Under the pieces are notes generated by a model. That model had not been told where the DNA came from. It saw only the letters and a list, made by a program, of their open reading frames with translations, and searched no databases. A stretch of DNA of 64,000 nt from G963422595 sp963422595 (GTDB lineage: Bacteria > Pseudomonadota > Gammaproteobacteria > UBA4575), in NCBI GenBank assembly GCA_963422595.1, contig OY730298.1, positions 496,001-560,000 of the forward strand. Reading direction: 5' to 3'. Made by a program: the position numbers and the translations under genes. Positions 16,099-25,651 of the stretch are shown in pieces. Positions within the stretch are counted from its first letter, which is position 1. Every line of letters starts with the position of its first letter.

Positions 16099-17109
16099 CT
16101 ACAAATTTTCCAGTGACCAGCGTGGTTGCACGTGTATCTGTAATGGTTCGGAATGACCACTTAGCAAATGCAACAAACCAAGCTGCGCGACCATCGCCGC
16201 ATTGTCGGTGCAAAATTCAGGGGCCGGGTAGACAACCCTGGCGTCTTGCTTCTCAAGCCGTCGTTTTAAGCGCGCTCGTAATTTTTGATTTGCGCCTACG
16301 CCACCAGCAACCACCAAAGTTTTCACTCCTGTAGCATTTATTGCACGCATTGACTTTATGACCAGTGTATCCACGGCGGCGTCTTCAAATGCGCGCGCAA
16401 TATCTGCGCGAATCTGATCATTTAACTTACCTGCGGCCTTGATAGTGTGAAGCACGTGCGTCTTCAGTCCGCTAAAACTAAAATCCAGTCCTGGTCGATC
16501 AATCATAGGTCTTGGAAACGAAAAACGGTCGGCGTCTCCACGCGCGGCCCATTGAGCAACTTGTGGACCTCCCGGATAGTCGAAACCCAGCATCTGTGCG
16601 ACCTTGTCAAATGCCTCTCCCACGGCATCGTCAACACTCTCGCCAAGCATTTTATATTCGCCGATAGCGCGCACTTCCACTAACAAGGTATGCCCACCTG
16701 AAACCAACAAGGCGACATAAGGATAGTCTGGCGTTATACTTTCCAGTTGAGGAGCTAATAGATGTGCTTCCATGTGATGCACTGCAATCGCTGGTTTGTG
16801 GATCGCCCAGGCCAAACTGCGTGCCAGCCCCGCGCCTACTAATAAGGCGCCCATTAAGCCGGGGCCGGAGGTGTAGGCTACGGCATCGATTTCACCAGAA
16901 AGAGATAATTTTGCAGCAGCGGTGGTACGTACTATCAATGGGCCCAATTTGCGGATATGGTCACGCGAAGCTAATTCAGGCACTACGCCCCCGTATTCAT
17001 TGTGTAGCGTAGTTTGTGAGTACAAGTGGTTAGCCAACAAGCCACGTTTTTCACAAATGACCGCAACTGCGGTCTCATCGCATGAAGTCTCAATACCCAG
17101 TACCCGCAT
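16099..17109 (-). CDS. tsaD: tRNA N6-threonylcarbamoyladenosine synthase subunit TsaD
   Basis: Transfers the threonylcarbamoyl group to A37 of tRNAs decoding ANN codons, with TsaB, TsaC and TsaE (not in the window). The protein has 336 residues from the ATG at 17109. It starts MRVLGIETSCDETAVAV, has the metal-binding HHMEAH motif, ALLVSGGHTLL, and GGVGANQKLR near the C terminus. The open frame continues 33 codons further upstream but that extension is not family-like, so I use the internal ATG. It is divergent from rpsU, the common arrangement in proteobacteria. Confidence 0.95.
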   Translation of the reverse strand: MRVLGIETSCDETAVAVICEKRGLLANHLYSQTTLHNEYGGVVPELASRDHIRKLGPLIVRTTAAAKLSLSGEIDAVAYTSGPGLMGALLVGAGLARSLAWAIHKPAIAVHHMEAHLLAPQLESITPDYPYVALLVSGGHTLLVEVRAIGEYKMLGESVDDAVGEAFDKVAQMLGFDYPGGPQVAQWAARGDADRFSFPRPMIDRPGLDFSFSGLKTHVLHTIKAAGKLNDQIRADIARAFEDAAVDTLVIKSMRAINATGVKTLVVAGGVGANQKLRARLKRRLEKQDARVVYPAPEFCTDNAAMVAQLGLLHLLSGHSEPLQIHVQPRWSLENL

Positions 17110-17410
17110 ATATTTTTTACTACACATTAATTCTGTATATTCATGTTCGTATCTTTCTTTATCTATTGACTTTGTAGACACCGGCCCCGTGCTGCTCCTG
17201 AATAACAATTATTACGTATTATCCCACTCATCCATACTTATATCTTTGTGTTACGTGATTCACATGAATACGCAGCTTAGTGAGTGTTTTGTCGTGAATT
17301 TATGCGCTTTTATACGATTTGTCTCGCTAAACATTTGAATTATGACCACTAATCGGTATAATCACGGTTCTTTTTGTGTGGATAACTGACCCAATGGTAA
17401 TTAAACTTAT
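17110..17410. other. Divergent tsaD/rpsU promoter region
   Basis: A 301-base gap that holds the rpsU promoter at 17335-17362. I saw nothing else definite. The tsaD side has no clear ribosome binding site before its ATG. Confidence 0.5.
17335..17362 (+). promoter_or_regulatory. Sigma-70-type promoter for rpsU
   Basis: TTGAAT (17335-17340), a 16-base spacer and a consensus TATAAT (17357-17362), 48 bases before the rpsU start codon. Assigned by consensus only. Confidence 0.55.
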
Positions 17411-17626
17411 ATGCCCGGCGTACGTGTAAAAGAGAACGAACCTTTCGACTTGGCCCTGCGGCGTTTTCGTCGCTCTTGTGAAAAAGCGGGCACCATTACG
17501 GAAGTGCGTAGACGAGAATTCTATGAAAAGCCGACTGAAATCAGAAAGCGAAAGGCTGCCGCGGCGGTCAAGCGTAATCTTAAGCGTGTAGCCCGCACGA
17601 GTTTACGACGACGGCGTTTATATTAA
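17411..17626 (+). CDS. rpsU: 30S ribosomal protein S21
   Basis: A 71-residue basic ribosomal protein, matching E. coli S21 almost throughout (ENEPFDLALRRFRRSCEKAG, EVRRREFYEKPTEIRKRK). It sits in the small subunit near the anti-Shine-Dalgarno end of 16S RNA. In many gammaproteobacteria it heads the rpsU-dnaG-rpoD operon; here it is followed by yqeY, and dnaG lies 17 kb away. No clear Shine-Dalgarno sequence precedes its ATG. Confidence 0.97.
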   Translation: MPGVRVKENEPFDLALRRFRRSCEKAGTITEVRRREFYEKPTEIRKRKAAAAVKRNLKRVARTSLRRRRLY

Positions 17627-17648
17627 ATACAATCTTACACACCGTCCG

Positions 17649-18098
17649 GTGTCTGCTCTAAAAACCAGAATTATCGAAGACATGAAGTCTGCGCTGCGCG
17701 GCGGCGAGAAGTCGCGCCTACAGACAATTCGATTAATTCTTGCAGCCGTTAAACAGCAGGAAGTGGATACTCGCAAAGAACTTTCTGAACAGGACGTCAT
17801 CTCCTTACTGGCAAAAATGCAAAAACAACGCCATGAATCCATTACGCAATTTGAGAAGGCCAGCCGTCAGGATTTGGTTGATCGCGAAACCGATGAACTG
17901 AAATTGATAACATCGTATTTACCTGCGGCGCTTAATCAGGCGGAGATAGATGAATTAATTATCGCAGCCTTGTCAGAAGCGGGTGCTGCCGGCATCAAAG
18001 ATATGGGCAAGGTAATGGCAATTCTAAAACCCAAACTCTCTGGCCGAGCTGACATGGGGGCGGTTAGCACGCAAGTAAAATCCGCACTTGGTGCATAA
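17649..18098 (+). CDS. yqeY: GatB/YqeY domain-containing protein
   Basis: A 149-residue helical protein of the YqeY family, related to the C-terminal tail domain of the GatB amidotransferase subunit that binds tRNA. Typical segments are TRIIEDMKSALRGGEKSRL, LITSYLPAALNQAEIDELI and DMGKVMAILKPKLSGRADM. The precise role is unclear; in many bacteria it lies between rpsU and dnaG. The start is GTG, 22 bases after rpsU, so the two are likely co-transcribed. Confidence 0.9.
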   Translation: MSALKTRIIEDMKSALRGGEKSRLQTIRLILAAVKQQEVDTRKELSEQDVISLLAKMQKQRHESITQFEKASRQDLVDRETDELKLITSYLPAALNQAEIDELIIAALSEAGAAGIKDMGKVMAILKPKLSGRADMGAVSTQVKSALGA

Positions 18099-18179
18099 CC
18101 TTTGTGGGAAAGATTAGTGTTAATATCTAAGTCCACGTCGATTCCATGAGTGCTCTGCACAGCATTCATTAAGATATAA

Positions 18180-19241
18180 ATGTCAGCTTTGCAAAACGAT
18201 CTGTTGATCCGCGCGCTGTTGATGCAACCGGTTGCACGCACGCCACTGTGGATTATGCGTCAAGCCGGTCGTTACCTGCCTGAGTATCGTGCTACTCGCA
18301 AACGCGCCGGTGATTTTTTAACGCTGTGCAAAACCCCGGAGCTTGCATGCGAAGTAACCTTACAGCCCATTGACCGCTTTGATCTCGATGCCGCAATTTT
18401 ATTTTCCGACATTTTAACCATCCCTGATGCGATGGGACTGGGGTTGCATTTTAGCGAGAGCGAGGGTCCGCAATTTACTAACCCAATTCGTACCGTGCGT
18501 GATGTGAATCGCATTGCCGGGTTGGAGCTTGTCAATGAGCTTGAATATGTGACGGATGCAGTCAGACTTATTAAACGTGAATTGCATGGGCGCGTACCAC
18601 TAATTGGTTTTGCCGGAAGCCCATGGACACTTGCAACCTACATGGTTGAAGGGCAAGCCAGCAAAGCATTTCGAAACATAAAAACCTGGCTTTATAAAGA
18701 GCCTGAAATGCTTGAACGCTTGCTTCAGATATTAAGCGAATCGGTAACGGCTTATTTATCCGCGCAGATTGCTGCCGGTGTGCAAGCAGTCATGATCTTT
18801 GACACTTGGGGAGGGGTATTGTCGCATGATGCCTACCTCAGGTTCTCTTTAGCGCCTATGCGGCAAATAGTAGCAAAGCTTTTACAAGCCGGGTCGCACA
18901 GCGCGGTACCGATTATCCTGTTTACTAAAGGAGGAGGAAATTGGCTGGCCGAAATCGCCTCGACGAGGTGTCATGCGGTGAGTTTGGACTGGACCACAGA
19001 AATTGATTATGCGCGTTCATTAATTGGAGACAAGGTTGCCCTGCAAGGCAATCTGGATCCCGCGGTACTATATGCTTCAGACGCAGTCATTCGCGAGGAA
19101 GTCAAAAAAATACTGGACAAATTTGGCAAAGGTAATGGCCACGTTTTCAACTTAGGGCACGGCATACAACAACATGTTAACCCCGACAAAGTGGCCGTCC
19201 TGGTGGATGCGGTAAGGGAGCTAAGCCCTGCCTATCACTAG
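18180..19241 (+). CDS. hemE: Uroporphyrinogen decarboxylase
   Basis: Cytosolic enzyme that removes four carboxyl groups from uroporphyrinogen III to give coproporphyrinogen III in heme synthesis. The 353-residue length is standard. Family signatures are present: PLWIMRQAGRYLPEYRATR at the N terminus with the substrate-binding Arg residues, LFSDILTIPDAMGLGL with the catalytic Asp, and GFAGSPWTLATYMVEG. It follows yqeY by 81 bases and may be in the same transcript. It feeds heme to the many cytochromes encoded in the window. Confidence 0.96.
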   Translation: MSALQNDLLIRALLMQPVARTPLWIMRQAGRYLPEYRATRKRAGDFLTLCKTPELACEVTLQPIDRFDLDAAILFSDILTIPDAMGLGLHFSESEGPQFTNPIRTVRDVNRIAGLELVNELEYVTDAVRLIKRELHGRVPLIGFAGSPWTLATYMVEGQASKAFRNIKTWLYKEPEMLERLLQILSESVTAYLSAQIAAGVQAVMIFDTWGGVLSHDAYLRFSLAPMRQIVAKLLQAGSHSAVPIILFTKGGGNWLAEIASTRCHAVSLDWTTEIDYARSLIGDKVALQGNLDPAVLYASDAVIREEVKKILDKFGKGNGHVFNLGHGIQQHVNPDKVAVLVDAVRELSPAYH

Positions 19242-19291
19242 CATCTATGCCGAAATATGCCTGCTATACTGCCGTGGATTGCCGATCTTCT

Positions 19292-19921
19292 TCAAACGCT
19301 TATCCCGTATCCGTTATTTTCAGATGACTGCTGATTTTGCTGAAGAGAATCAGTTAAGGTTTTGATATTCATTCTTTGCGCACGGCGGTTTTTACTCTTT
19401 GGGCATTGATACTGCTGACGTAATGTAAAAATCGTCACCTCTACTCCACAGTTTTCATAGCAAAATATCAGTGTTGATAAATACATGAAATGCTTGCTGA
19501 ATTTGACGCATCTTTTGGCAATACCAAAGTCCATACCGTGCCAGCTTAAAACCTCGGGCACTGTTTCCACGGCATCACAGGAAACGTGGATGCTGATGGG
19601 AGTGCTCAGAGTCGCCGTGTCGTCTGCAACGGCACCAGCCAAATAAGGCAAAAATTCTTTAAACCAACGCATAACGACCAAGGCATTACGACGTAACTCG
19701 CGCAATATCGCGTCGTGATCGAGCAGGAAGGTTTTATGAAAAGGCGAGATCGCTCGTGTAATTTCAATATTACTGGGTAAAGCACCGCGATTGAACTGCC
19801 TAAGCGTTCACGGGCTTTGCGTTTAGCTTGCTGATAGTTCATACACGCCTTCCGTAACAATAATTTTGGCCGCCTCCTGCGCAAGCACTCTGCGCAGTCG
19901 ATCCTGTGTCTTAAGGTTCAC
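19292..19921 (-). pseudogene. Frameshifted conserved hypothetical (nucleotidyltransferase-like family) pseudogene
   Basis: Three consecutive reading-frame pieces join into one family-like protein. It starts GTG at 19921 (NLKTQDRLRRVLAQEAAKII), then needs a +1 shift near 19841 to continue NYQQAKRKARERLG, and a -1 shift near 19787 to continue GALPSNIEITRAISP and on to 19292. The two shifts cancel, so the outer parts share a frame with in-frame stops between. From memory the order of motifs matches a conserved gammaproteobacterial family of unknown function sometimes labelled nucleotidyltransferase. It begins 5 bases beyond the mrcA stop. Either a genuine pseudogene or two sequencing errors. Confidence 0.65.
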
Positions 19922-19926
19922 AGTGT

Positions 19927-22362
19927 TTAAAATAGTTGTTCTGGCGCGCCTATTTTTTCCTTGTCGTGCCGAGTGGAGTTCTGATAACCGCTATCAACAC
20001 TCAAAGTTGGCACATATTTTTCCCGAAAGATTTCCTCGATACCCTGGTTACCGTCCTGATCAACGAGTACGCCTGTATCGGGATCAATGCGTAGTGTCAC
20101 GATACCATCGGGTCGTTTAGGTGAGTTTTCTGGCTTACCCTCAAGTGCAGCACCCATAAACTCAATCCAAACAGGTAAAGCCGCGACCGCGCCTACTTCT
20201 CTGCGACCCAGTGGTTTATGTTGATCGAAACCCACCCAGGTGGTGGCCACCATGTCGCCGTTGAAACCGCTGAACCATGCGTCACGCTGGTCATTCGTGG
20301 TGCCGGTTTTGCCTGCTAAATCGTCGCGTCCTATTACGCGCGCCTTAACCCCCGTGCCGCGTTTAATAACATCCTGCATCATACTTACCATTTGATAAGC
20401 ATTTTCCTTTGACAGCACTCGACTAGCGACATTTATTCCCGGTGTCATCCCGGTATCTTCATAACTGTCTGTTTCCATCTGCCTTTGTAAGGCCTGACAG
20501 TCTTCTTCACAAACCGTCGGTGGGTTGGAGCGGTATAAGACGTTGCCCTTAACGTCTTCAATGCGTTCAATTACGTATGGGTCAACGTAATACCCCCCAT
20601 TAGCAAATACGGCGTAGCCAGTGGCTAATTCAAGTGGCGATACCACGCCGGAACCCAGCGCCAGGGTCAAATCATCAGGCAGTTGTTCATTATCAAAGCC
20701 AAACTTGGTAATGTGTTGCGCCGTGTATCTGTAGCCCATATCCTTAAGCAAGCGAATCGACACCATATTGCGAGACTTGATCAATGCTTCGCGTAACCGC
20801 GTAGGGCCAAAAAACCTGCCACTATAATTTTGTGGGCGCCAGGCGTCTTCCAAACTAACGTCAAATACTACCGGCGCATCATTGACCATACTTGCGGGCG
20901 TGTACCCTGAATCTAAGGCGGCAGAATATATAAAAGGCTTAAAGCTGGAGCCTGGCTGGCGCTTGGCTTGGGTAGCGCGATTGAATTTACTGTAATTGTA
21001 ATCGTAACCACCTACCAGCGATAAAATACTGCCATTTTGTGGATCAATAGCAACAAGCGCTCCGGTCACATTAGGCACCTGACCTAAAGACCACTGCCCG
21101 GATTCCCCCTTAACCACACGAATAATATCTCCGGGTGTGAGCATGTGAGTGTAATCTTCAGGCACCTTACCAACAATATTTTCATTGATATAGGGTCTGG
21201 CCCATTTTGCATCATCTATGGATAGATTGGCGGTCTGTTGTCCGCCCAGGTAAATTTCAACGTTGTGTCTGTCGACTTTTGTGACTACTGCCGGCACCAA
21301 TCCACTTAGTTCACGTAAACTGCCTAGTGCCGCATCTAAAGATTCCACGTCAACCTCATGTGCACCCGTATAGACAAGTTCCACGTGTGACTCTGGTTCC
21401 CGATAGCCGTGACGCCGGTCATACGCGAGCAAACCGTTTACCAGTGCCTGCTTTGCCAGTTGCTGGAGACCAGCATCAATTGTAGTGAATACCCGGTAGC
21501 CTCTACTATATGCCTCAGTTCCATAAATATCGACCATATACGCCCTGGTCATTTCTCCTATGTAAGGTGCATTTACCTCAACCCGGGGATAATGGCGGGT
21601 GGCCGTAATAGGAGTTGCTATAAGGTGCTGGTAAGATTTTTCATCGATAAACTTTAATTCCCGCATGCGACCAAATACGTAATTGCGGCGCAAAATTGCG
21701 CGCTCGGCATTCGCTATGGGGTTGTAGCGTGAAGGCGCCTTGGGGAGTCCCGCGATCATGGCGATTTGAGCGAGATTCAATTCGTCCACGTCAACGCCGT
21801 AATAAACGTCCGCAGCTGCGCCCACGCCATAAGCGCGATTACCCAAATAGATTTTATTTAAGTAAAGCTCCAGGATTTCATCTTTATCAAGTTTCTGCTC
21901 GATTTTCAGCGCTAGGAATATTTCCCGGATTTTGCGCGCATAAGTACGCTCTCTTCCCAAAAAGAAGTTCCTCGCCAGTTGCATGGTGATGGTGCTGCCT
22001 CCCTGGCGCTTTTCACCGGTAAGCAGCATACCGATGGCAGCTCGTATCAGGCCTTGATAATCCACTCCCGGGTGTTCAAAAAATCGGTCATCCTCCGCTG
22101 CCAGAAATGCCTGAATCACCGACTTCGGAAAGTCCTCTATAGCCAGGGGCTGACGACGCTTCTCCCCGTAAATAGCGATGAGTTTTCCGTCCCGGCTATA
22201 CACCTTGAGCGGCACTTGTAACTCAATGTCCTTAAGCGTAGTCGCATCAGGCAGGCCCGGGGCGAAATAGATATACGTGCCCAGGACAGTGGCTGTCGCT
22301 AAGGTGAATGTGCCGAAGAATCCCACAAGGATTAAGCGTAGTAGCTTTGAAAACAAAGTCAT
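19927..22362 (-). CDS. mrcA: Penicillin-binding protein 1A (bifunctional transglycosylase/transpeptidase)
   Basis: Inner-membrane enzyme that polymerises lipid II and crosslinks peptidoglycan. In the 811-residue protein an N-terminal helix (about 8-30) is followed by the GT51 domain with AAEDDRFFEHPG and GGSTITMQLARNFFLG, an inserted OB-like region, and the transpeptidase domain with SSFK (nucleophile Ser472), SRN and KTGTT motifs. In many gammaproteobacteria mrcA is divergent from pilMNOPQ-aroK-aroB; here the divergent neighbour is a restriction-modification island and then aroK. Confidence 0.96.
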   Translation of the reverse strand: MTLFSKLLRLILVGFFGTFTLATATVLGTYIYFAPGLPDATTLKDIELQVPLKVYSRDGKLIAIYGEKRRQPLAIEDFPKSVIQAFLAAEDDRFFEHPGVDYQGLIRAAIGMLLTGEKRQGGSTITMQLARNFFLGRERTYARKIREIFLALKIEQKLDKDEILELYLNKIYLGNRAYGVGAAADVYYGVDVDELNLAQIAMIAGLPKAPSRYNPIANAERAILRRNYVFGRMRELKFIDEKSYQHLIATPITATRHYPRVEVNAPYIGEMTRAYMVDIYGTEAYSRGYRVFTTIDAGLQQLAKQALVNGLLAYDRRHGYREPESHVELVYTGAHEVDVESLDAALGSLRELSGLVPAVVTKVDRHNVEIYLGGQQTANLSIDDAKWARPYINENIVGKVPEDYTHMLTPGDIIRVVKGESGQWSLGQVPNVTGALVAIDPQNGSILSLVGGYDYNYSKFNRATQAKRQPGSSFKPFIYSAALDSGYTPASMVNDAPVVFDVSLEDAWRPQNYSGRFFGPTRLREALIKSRNMVSIRLLKDMGYRYTAQHITKFGFDNEQLPDDLTLALGSGVVSPLELATGYAVFANGGYYVDPYVIERIEDVKGNVLYRSNPPTVCEEDCQALQRQMETDSYEDTGMTPGINVASRVLSKENAYQMVSMMQDVIKRGTGVKARVIGRDDLAGKTGTTNDQRDAWFSGFNGDMVATTWVGFDQHKPLGRREVGAVAALPVWIEFMGAALEGKPENSPKRPDGIVTLRIDPDTGVLVDQDGNQGIEEIFREKYVPTLSVDSGYQNSTRHDKEKIGAPEQLF

Positions 22363-22488
22363 GGGCTTTACAATGAGTGCTATTGCGGCAAGCTATCAAG
22401 CGGGGCTGAAGTCATCATGTAAGCGGCATAGTAACCCGCCTAACCTGATATAAAGTTAGCGAATCATATACTAAAATATGCAACAGTG

Positions 22489-22515
22489 CCTGATGTTTTT
22501 CGCCTGCACATCAGG
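22489..22515. repeat. Inverted repeat in the mrcA/res intergenic region
   Basis: CCTGATGT (22489-22496) and ACATCAGG (22508-22515) are exact inverted copies around an 11-base loop, 20 bases before the res start. It could be an operator or leader hairpin of the restriction locus. Nothing else supports either reading. Confidence 0.35.
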
Positions 22516-22535
22516 ACGTTCGTGACGAATCCCGG

Positions 22536-25139
22536 TTGCCAGGAGCAAACGCTATAAACCATCTTTTTGAAAGCCTGAAAGACTCTGCGCGGCAATGGCG
22601 AAAGCACGGCTATGCCTGTTCCGAGTACCCACTCATAGGTGAACTCCTCAGCTACCAGATAGAGACAGGCAGTGCCGACATTAAGTTCCTGCGCGAGCCG
22701 CAGTTTCTGGCGCTTGAAGTGTACTGGTACGTGCGCTTAAAGCGAAAGACCCCTCATATCACAGACCTCTACAGGCATTATTACGGAGACGACAAAAAAG
22801 CCTTTGTTGATGCACTTGACATTCCAATCTCAATAGATGCCTTGGAATATGCGCAGATAGATCAAATTATTGAAAAGGTTAAAACCGACCGGGACTGGGT
22901 CAGACAGAAAAAACTTCATGCCTTACATGAAGCCGCGAGTTTAGTTTATCCCAGCTATATCCTTGCGCTGGCTATGGGGGCAGGAAAGACCGTACTCATC
23001 GGGGCGATCATTGCCACCGAGTTTGCCATGTCGCTGCGTTATCCGGAAGGTAAATTTATGAAAAATGCCTTGGTCTTTGCGCCCGGCACCACCATTATAG
23101 AAAGCCTGCGGGAACTCAGCGACATGCCTTTTGAAAAGATTTTACCGCCCGACCTCAACCGCGACTTTCTCGCCAACCTGAAAATTGAATATCCGAGCAA
23201 AGAAAAAGACATACAGGCACAAAGAGGAAGCAGCTATAACCTGATAGTTACCAACACCGAAAAGATCAGCTTGCGCGCGAATAAGAGAAGAAATCAGCAG
23301 CAAGAGGTATTTAGGCGCAATGAAGTAGAAGCCAATTTGAGGCTACAAAAGATTACCAGCCTGCCCAATCTCGGCATTTTTTCAGATGAAGCCCATCACA
23401 CGTATGGCAACACCTTTGACAGGCTGAAACGGGTGCGGGAGACGATCAATTACATCCATGAGCAAACGCCTATAATAGCTGTAATCAATACAACTGGGAC
23501 ACCCTACTATAAAAGACAGTACTTAAAAGAAGTCATTGTCTGGTACGGATTAGGAGAGGGTATCAGGGACAATATTCTCAAAGATCTAAACAACGGGATC
23601 CATCAATACAATATCGGAGACCAGTCCGAACAGGAAGTGTTCAATGACATTGTCAGGGAGTTTTTTACCAATTATGGCGATGTTTCACTCCCTGATGGGT
23701 CAAAAGCCAAAATCGCCTTTTACTTCAAGACACAAAAGCATTTGGATGGCTCTAGATTATTGATTGAGCACGCGATGACCGAAGTAAGGGAAGATGTTTC
23801 TCAAATTCTGGTTAATACGCAACAATCAAGCCCGTCCGAAGTTGACGAGTTTAAGCGTCTTAATAACCCTGGCAATCAAAAGCGGGTGATTTTGCTGATT
23901 GGCAAGGGCGTAGAAGGATGGAACTGTCCAAGCCTGTTTGCCTGTGCACTCATCAAGGAGCAGACCAGAAGCAACAACTATGTTTTGCAGGCAGCCACTC
24001 GCTGCCTGCGACAAGTGCCAGGCAACAGGCATTCGGCGAAGATATTTCTCGATTACGGTAACGCTAGAATCTTGGACAAGGAATTGCAGGATAACTTTGG
24101 CACTGATCTTGACCGGCTCAGTGTAGGATCAAAAGACAAGGAAACTGTAACTTTACGTGTCCTTAAAACGGAATTGCCGAAGCTGGAAATTACGCGCACG
24201 GTTAGACGCGCGATGCGAGCTGAAGCGGTACTTAGCGAAATCAAGTTGGCAAAACCACAACCACAGGAAAGTCCTGCAATACTGCGCAGTATCCTGACAC
24301 CAGACTTCAGCGGCCACAGAGAAATATTGATGCCTATGGGTGACGCAAAAGAACTGCCTGCGAATCGGAAAACCACGAGTTGCCACACTGCCGCCTGGAA
24401 AATTGCCATCAGATACCACTTGCCGATGATGCCTATTTTGAGAAAACTGCGCGGCTTGTATCCTGATGGTGAAGTGCCGAATAGCCACTTGTATGGATTG
24501 TTCCAGCAGGTTGAAGAACAGCAGGCAAACTACGAGACCGCTGAAGAACAAATAACTGAAGCGATGGCATTGATTAAAGTGCAGGATGAAAATGGGAGAG
24601 ACGTCTTTGAAAAAGATGGGGACGGCGTTTATGTTCACCATTTGCGTTTGCTAAAGAGGACTTATGAAAAAATGAGGGAAAAAGGACTGTTGGCTGAAAG
24701 CGATGCCTATCCAGACGAGCATGATTTAAGCTTTCACTACACACCCTATAATTTTGACAGTGAACCAGAACGTTCCTGCTTTAGACAAATTTTATCCAAG
24801 CTCAACACAAGCCCCGAAGACGTGCAGACGTTTCTGTTCACAGGCGGGCTGACCGACACAAAGAAAACCGATTTTCACTTTGAGCACTTGGGCGATGACA
24901 AACGCTACCATCGCTACTTCCCCGATTTTGTGATAGTGAAAAAGACCGGCGAGTTTTACATCGTTGAAGTCAAGGCCGAGAGCGAACGCGGCGATGAATC
25001 TGTGGAGGCAAAGAGAAAGGCAGTGGAACGCCTGCAAAAATTGCAACCGGATAAGTTTAGGTACCATATTATTTATACGGCGGCATCGTCGGTGGGGGCT
25101 AGGGAGACTAAGCCGATTTTAGATTGGATACGAGACTAA
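22536..25139 (+). CDS. Type III restriction endonuclease subunit Res
   Basis: ATP-dependent helicase-nuclease subunit of a type III restriction-modification system; needs the Mod subunit for site recognition. The 867-residue protein has the helicase Walker A motif ALAMGAGKTVLIG near residue 150, the DEAH-type motif FSDEAHHTYGN, a later helicase motif QAATRCLRQ, and a C-terminal PD-(D/E)XK nuclease site FPDFVIVKKTGEFYIVEVKA. Known type III Res proteins are often nearer 950-1000 residues, so it is slightly short. Start uncertain: TTG at 22536 has no good ribosome binding site, while AGGAG at 22541 points to the ATA codon at 22554. Mod is encoded 1.3 kb downstream. Confidence 0.9.
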   Translation: MPGANAINHLFESLKDSARQWRKHGYACSEYPLIGELLSYQIETGSADIKFLREPQFLALEVYWYVRLKRKTPHITDLYRHYYGDDKKAFVDALDIPISIDALEYAQIDQIIEKVKTDRDWVRQKKLHALHEAASLVYPSYILALAMGAGKTVLIGAIIATEFAMSLRYPEGKFMKNALVFAPGTTIIESLRELSDMPFEKILPPDLNRDFLANLKIEYPSKEKDIQAQRGSSYNLIVTNTEKISLRANKRRNQQQEVFRRNEVEANLRLQKITSLPNLGIFSDEAHHTYGNTFDRLKRVRETINYIHEQTPIIAVINTTGTPYYKRQYLKEVIVWYGLGEGIRDNILKDLNNGIHQYNIGDQSEQEVFNDIVREFFTNYGDVSLPDGSKAKIAFYFKTQKHLDGSRLLIEHAMTEVREDVSQILVNTQQSSPSEVDEFKRLNNPGNQKRVILLIGKGVEGWNCPSLFACALIKEQTRSNNYVLQAATRCLRQVPGNRHSAKIFLDYGNARILDKELQDNFGTDLDRLSVGSKDKETVTLRVLKTELPKLEITRTVRRAMRAEAVLSEIKLAKPQPQESPAILRSILTPDFSGHREILMPMGDAKELPANRKTTSCHTAAWKIAIRYHLPMMPILRKLRGLYPDGEVPNSHLYGLFQQVEEQQANYETAEEQITEAMALIKVQDENGRDVFEKDGDGVYVHHLRLLKRTYEKMREKGLLAESDAYPDEHDLSFHYTPYNFDSEPERSCFRQILSKLNTSPEDVQTFLFTGGLTDTKKTDFHFEHLGDDKRYHRYFPDFVIVKKTGEFYIVEVKAESERGDESVEAKRKAVERLQKLQPDKFRYHIIYTAASSVGARETKPILDWIRD

Positions 25140-25144
25140 ATTAA

Positions 25145-25651
25145 ATGGCAATTATTTTTACAGATGATGAGATCAAAAAATTGGTAGCTATCCCTAAGAA
25201 GATAAAAGCAAGATCTCCTGCTAGAGGATACAAAGAAGAAAATGGTCATAAGCGGTGTAGCCTGATACTGGAGTTTTCAGCAAAAGTAGGTGAAGCATTT
25301 TCAGTTTTTATCCGTCAAAACACACAACTTATAGAAAACTATTCTATTGGCTTGCGCTATCAAACTAGCGATAGAGTGTTAGGGGCTATTACGCTTGTCC
25401 GTTACAATGGCCCGCATGGAGAGGCAAGCCAACATCAGGACGGTCATTATGATAAGCCGCATATACATTGCCTAACCGCCGAAGAGTTACGGGCTGGTAG
25501 CGTACAACCACAAGAAAGACGCAGAGAACTTACCGGCAAGTATAGAACTTTTGAAGATGCTCTTAAGGTTTTCTTTAAGGATGTGGGCGTGATGAATTAT
25601 CAAAAATATTTTCCAGAATTGTGCCAAGGGGACATGTTCAGTGGACATTGA
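25145..25651 (+). CDS. Hypothetical protein inside the type III R-M operon
   Basis: I do not recognise a characterised function. The 168-residue product has no signal peptide or membrane segment. A His-rich block, GEASQHQDGHYDKPHIHCL (around residues 91-110), is the most distinctive part and could bind metal; I recall similar proteins of a domain of unknown function (DUF6978-like) but cannot verify it. It starts 5 bases after res and overlaps the next gene by 11 bases, so its expression is tied to the system. Confidence 0.75.
   Translation: MAIIFTDDEIKKLVAIPKKIKARSPARGYKEENGHKRCSLILEFSAKVGEAFSVFIRQNTQLIENYSIGLRYQTSDRVLGAITLVRYNGPHGEASQHQDGHYDKPHIHCLTAEELRAGSVQPQERRRELTGKYRTFEDALKVFFKDVGVMNYQKYFPELCQGDMFSGH

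Noticed and set aside
17110..17208. 33-residue N-terminal extension of TsaD
   Set aside because: The family starts at MRVLGIETSCDET; the extension has no resemblance to the family and lies in the promoter region.
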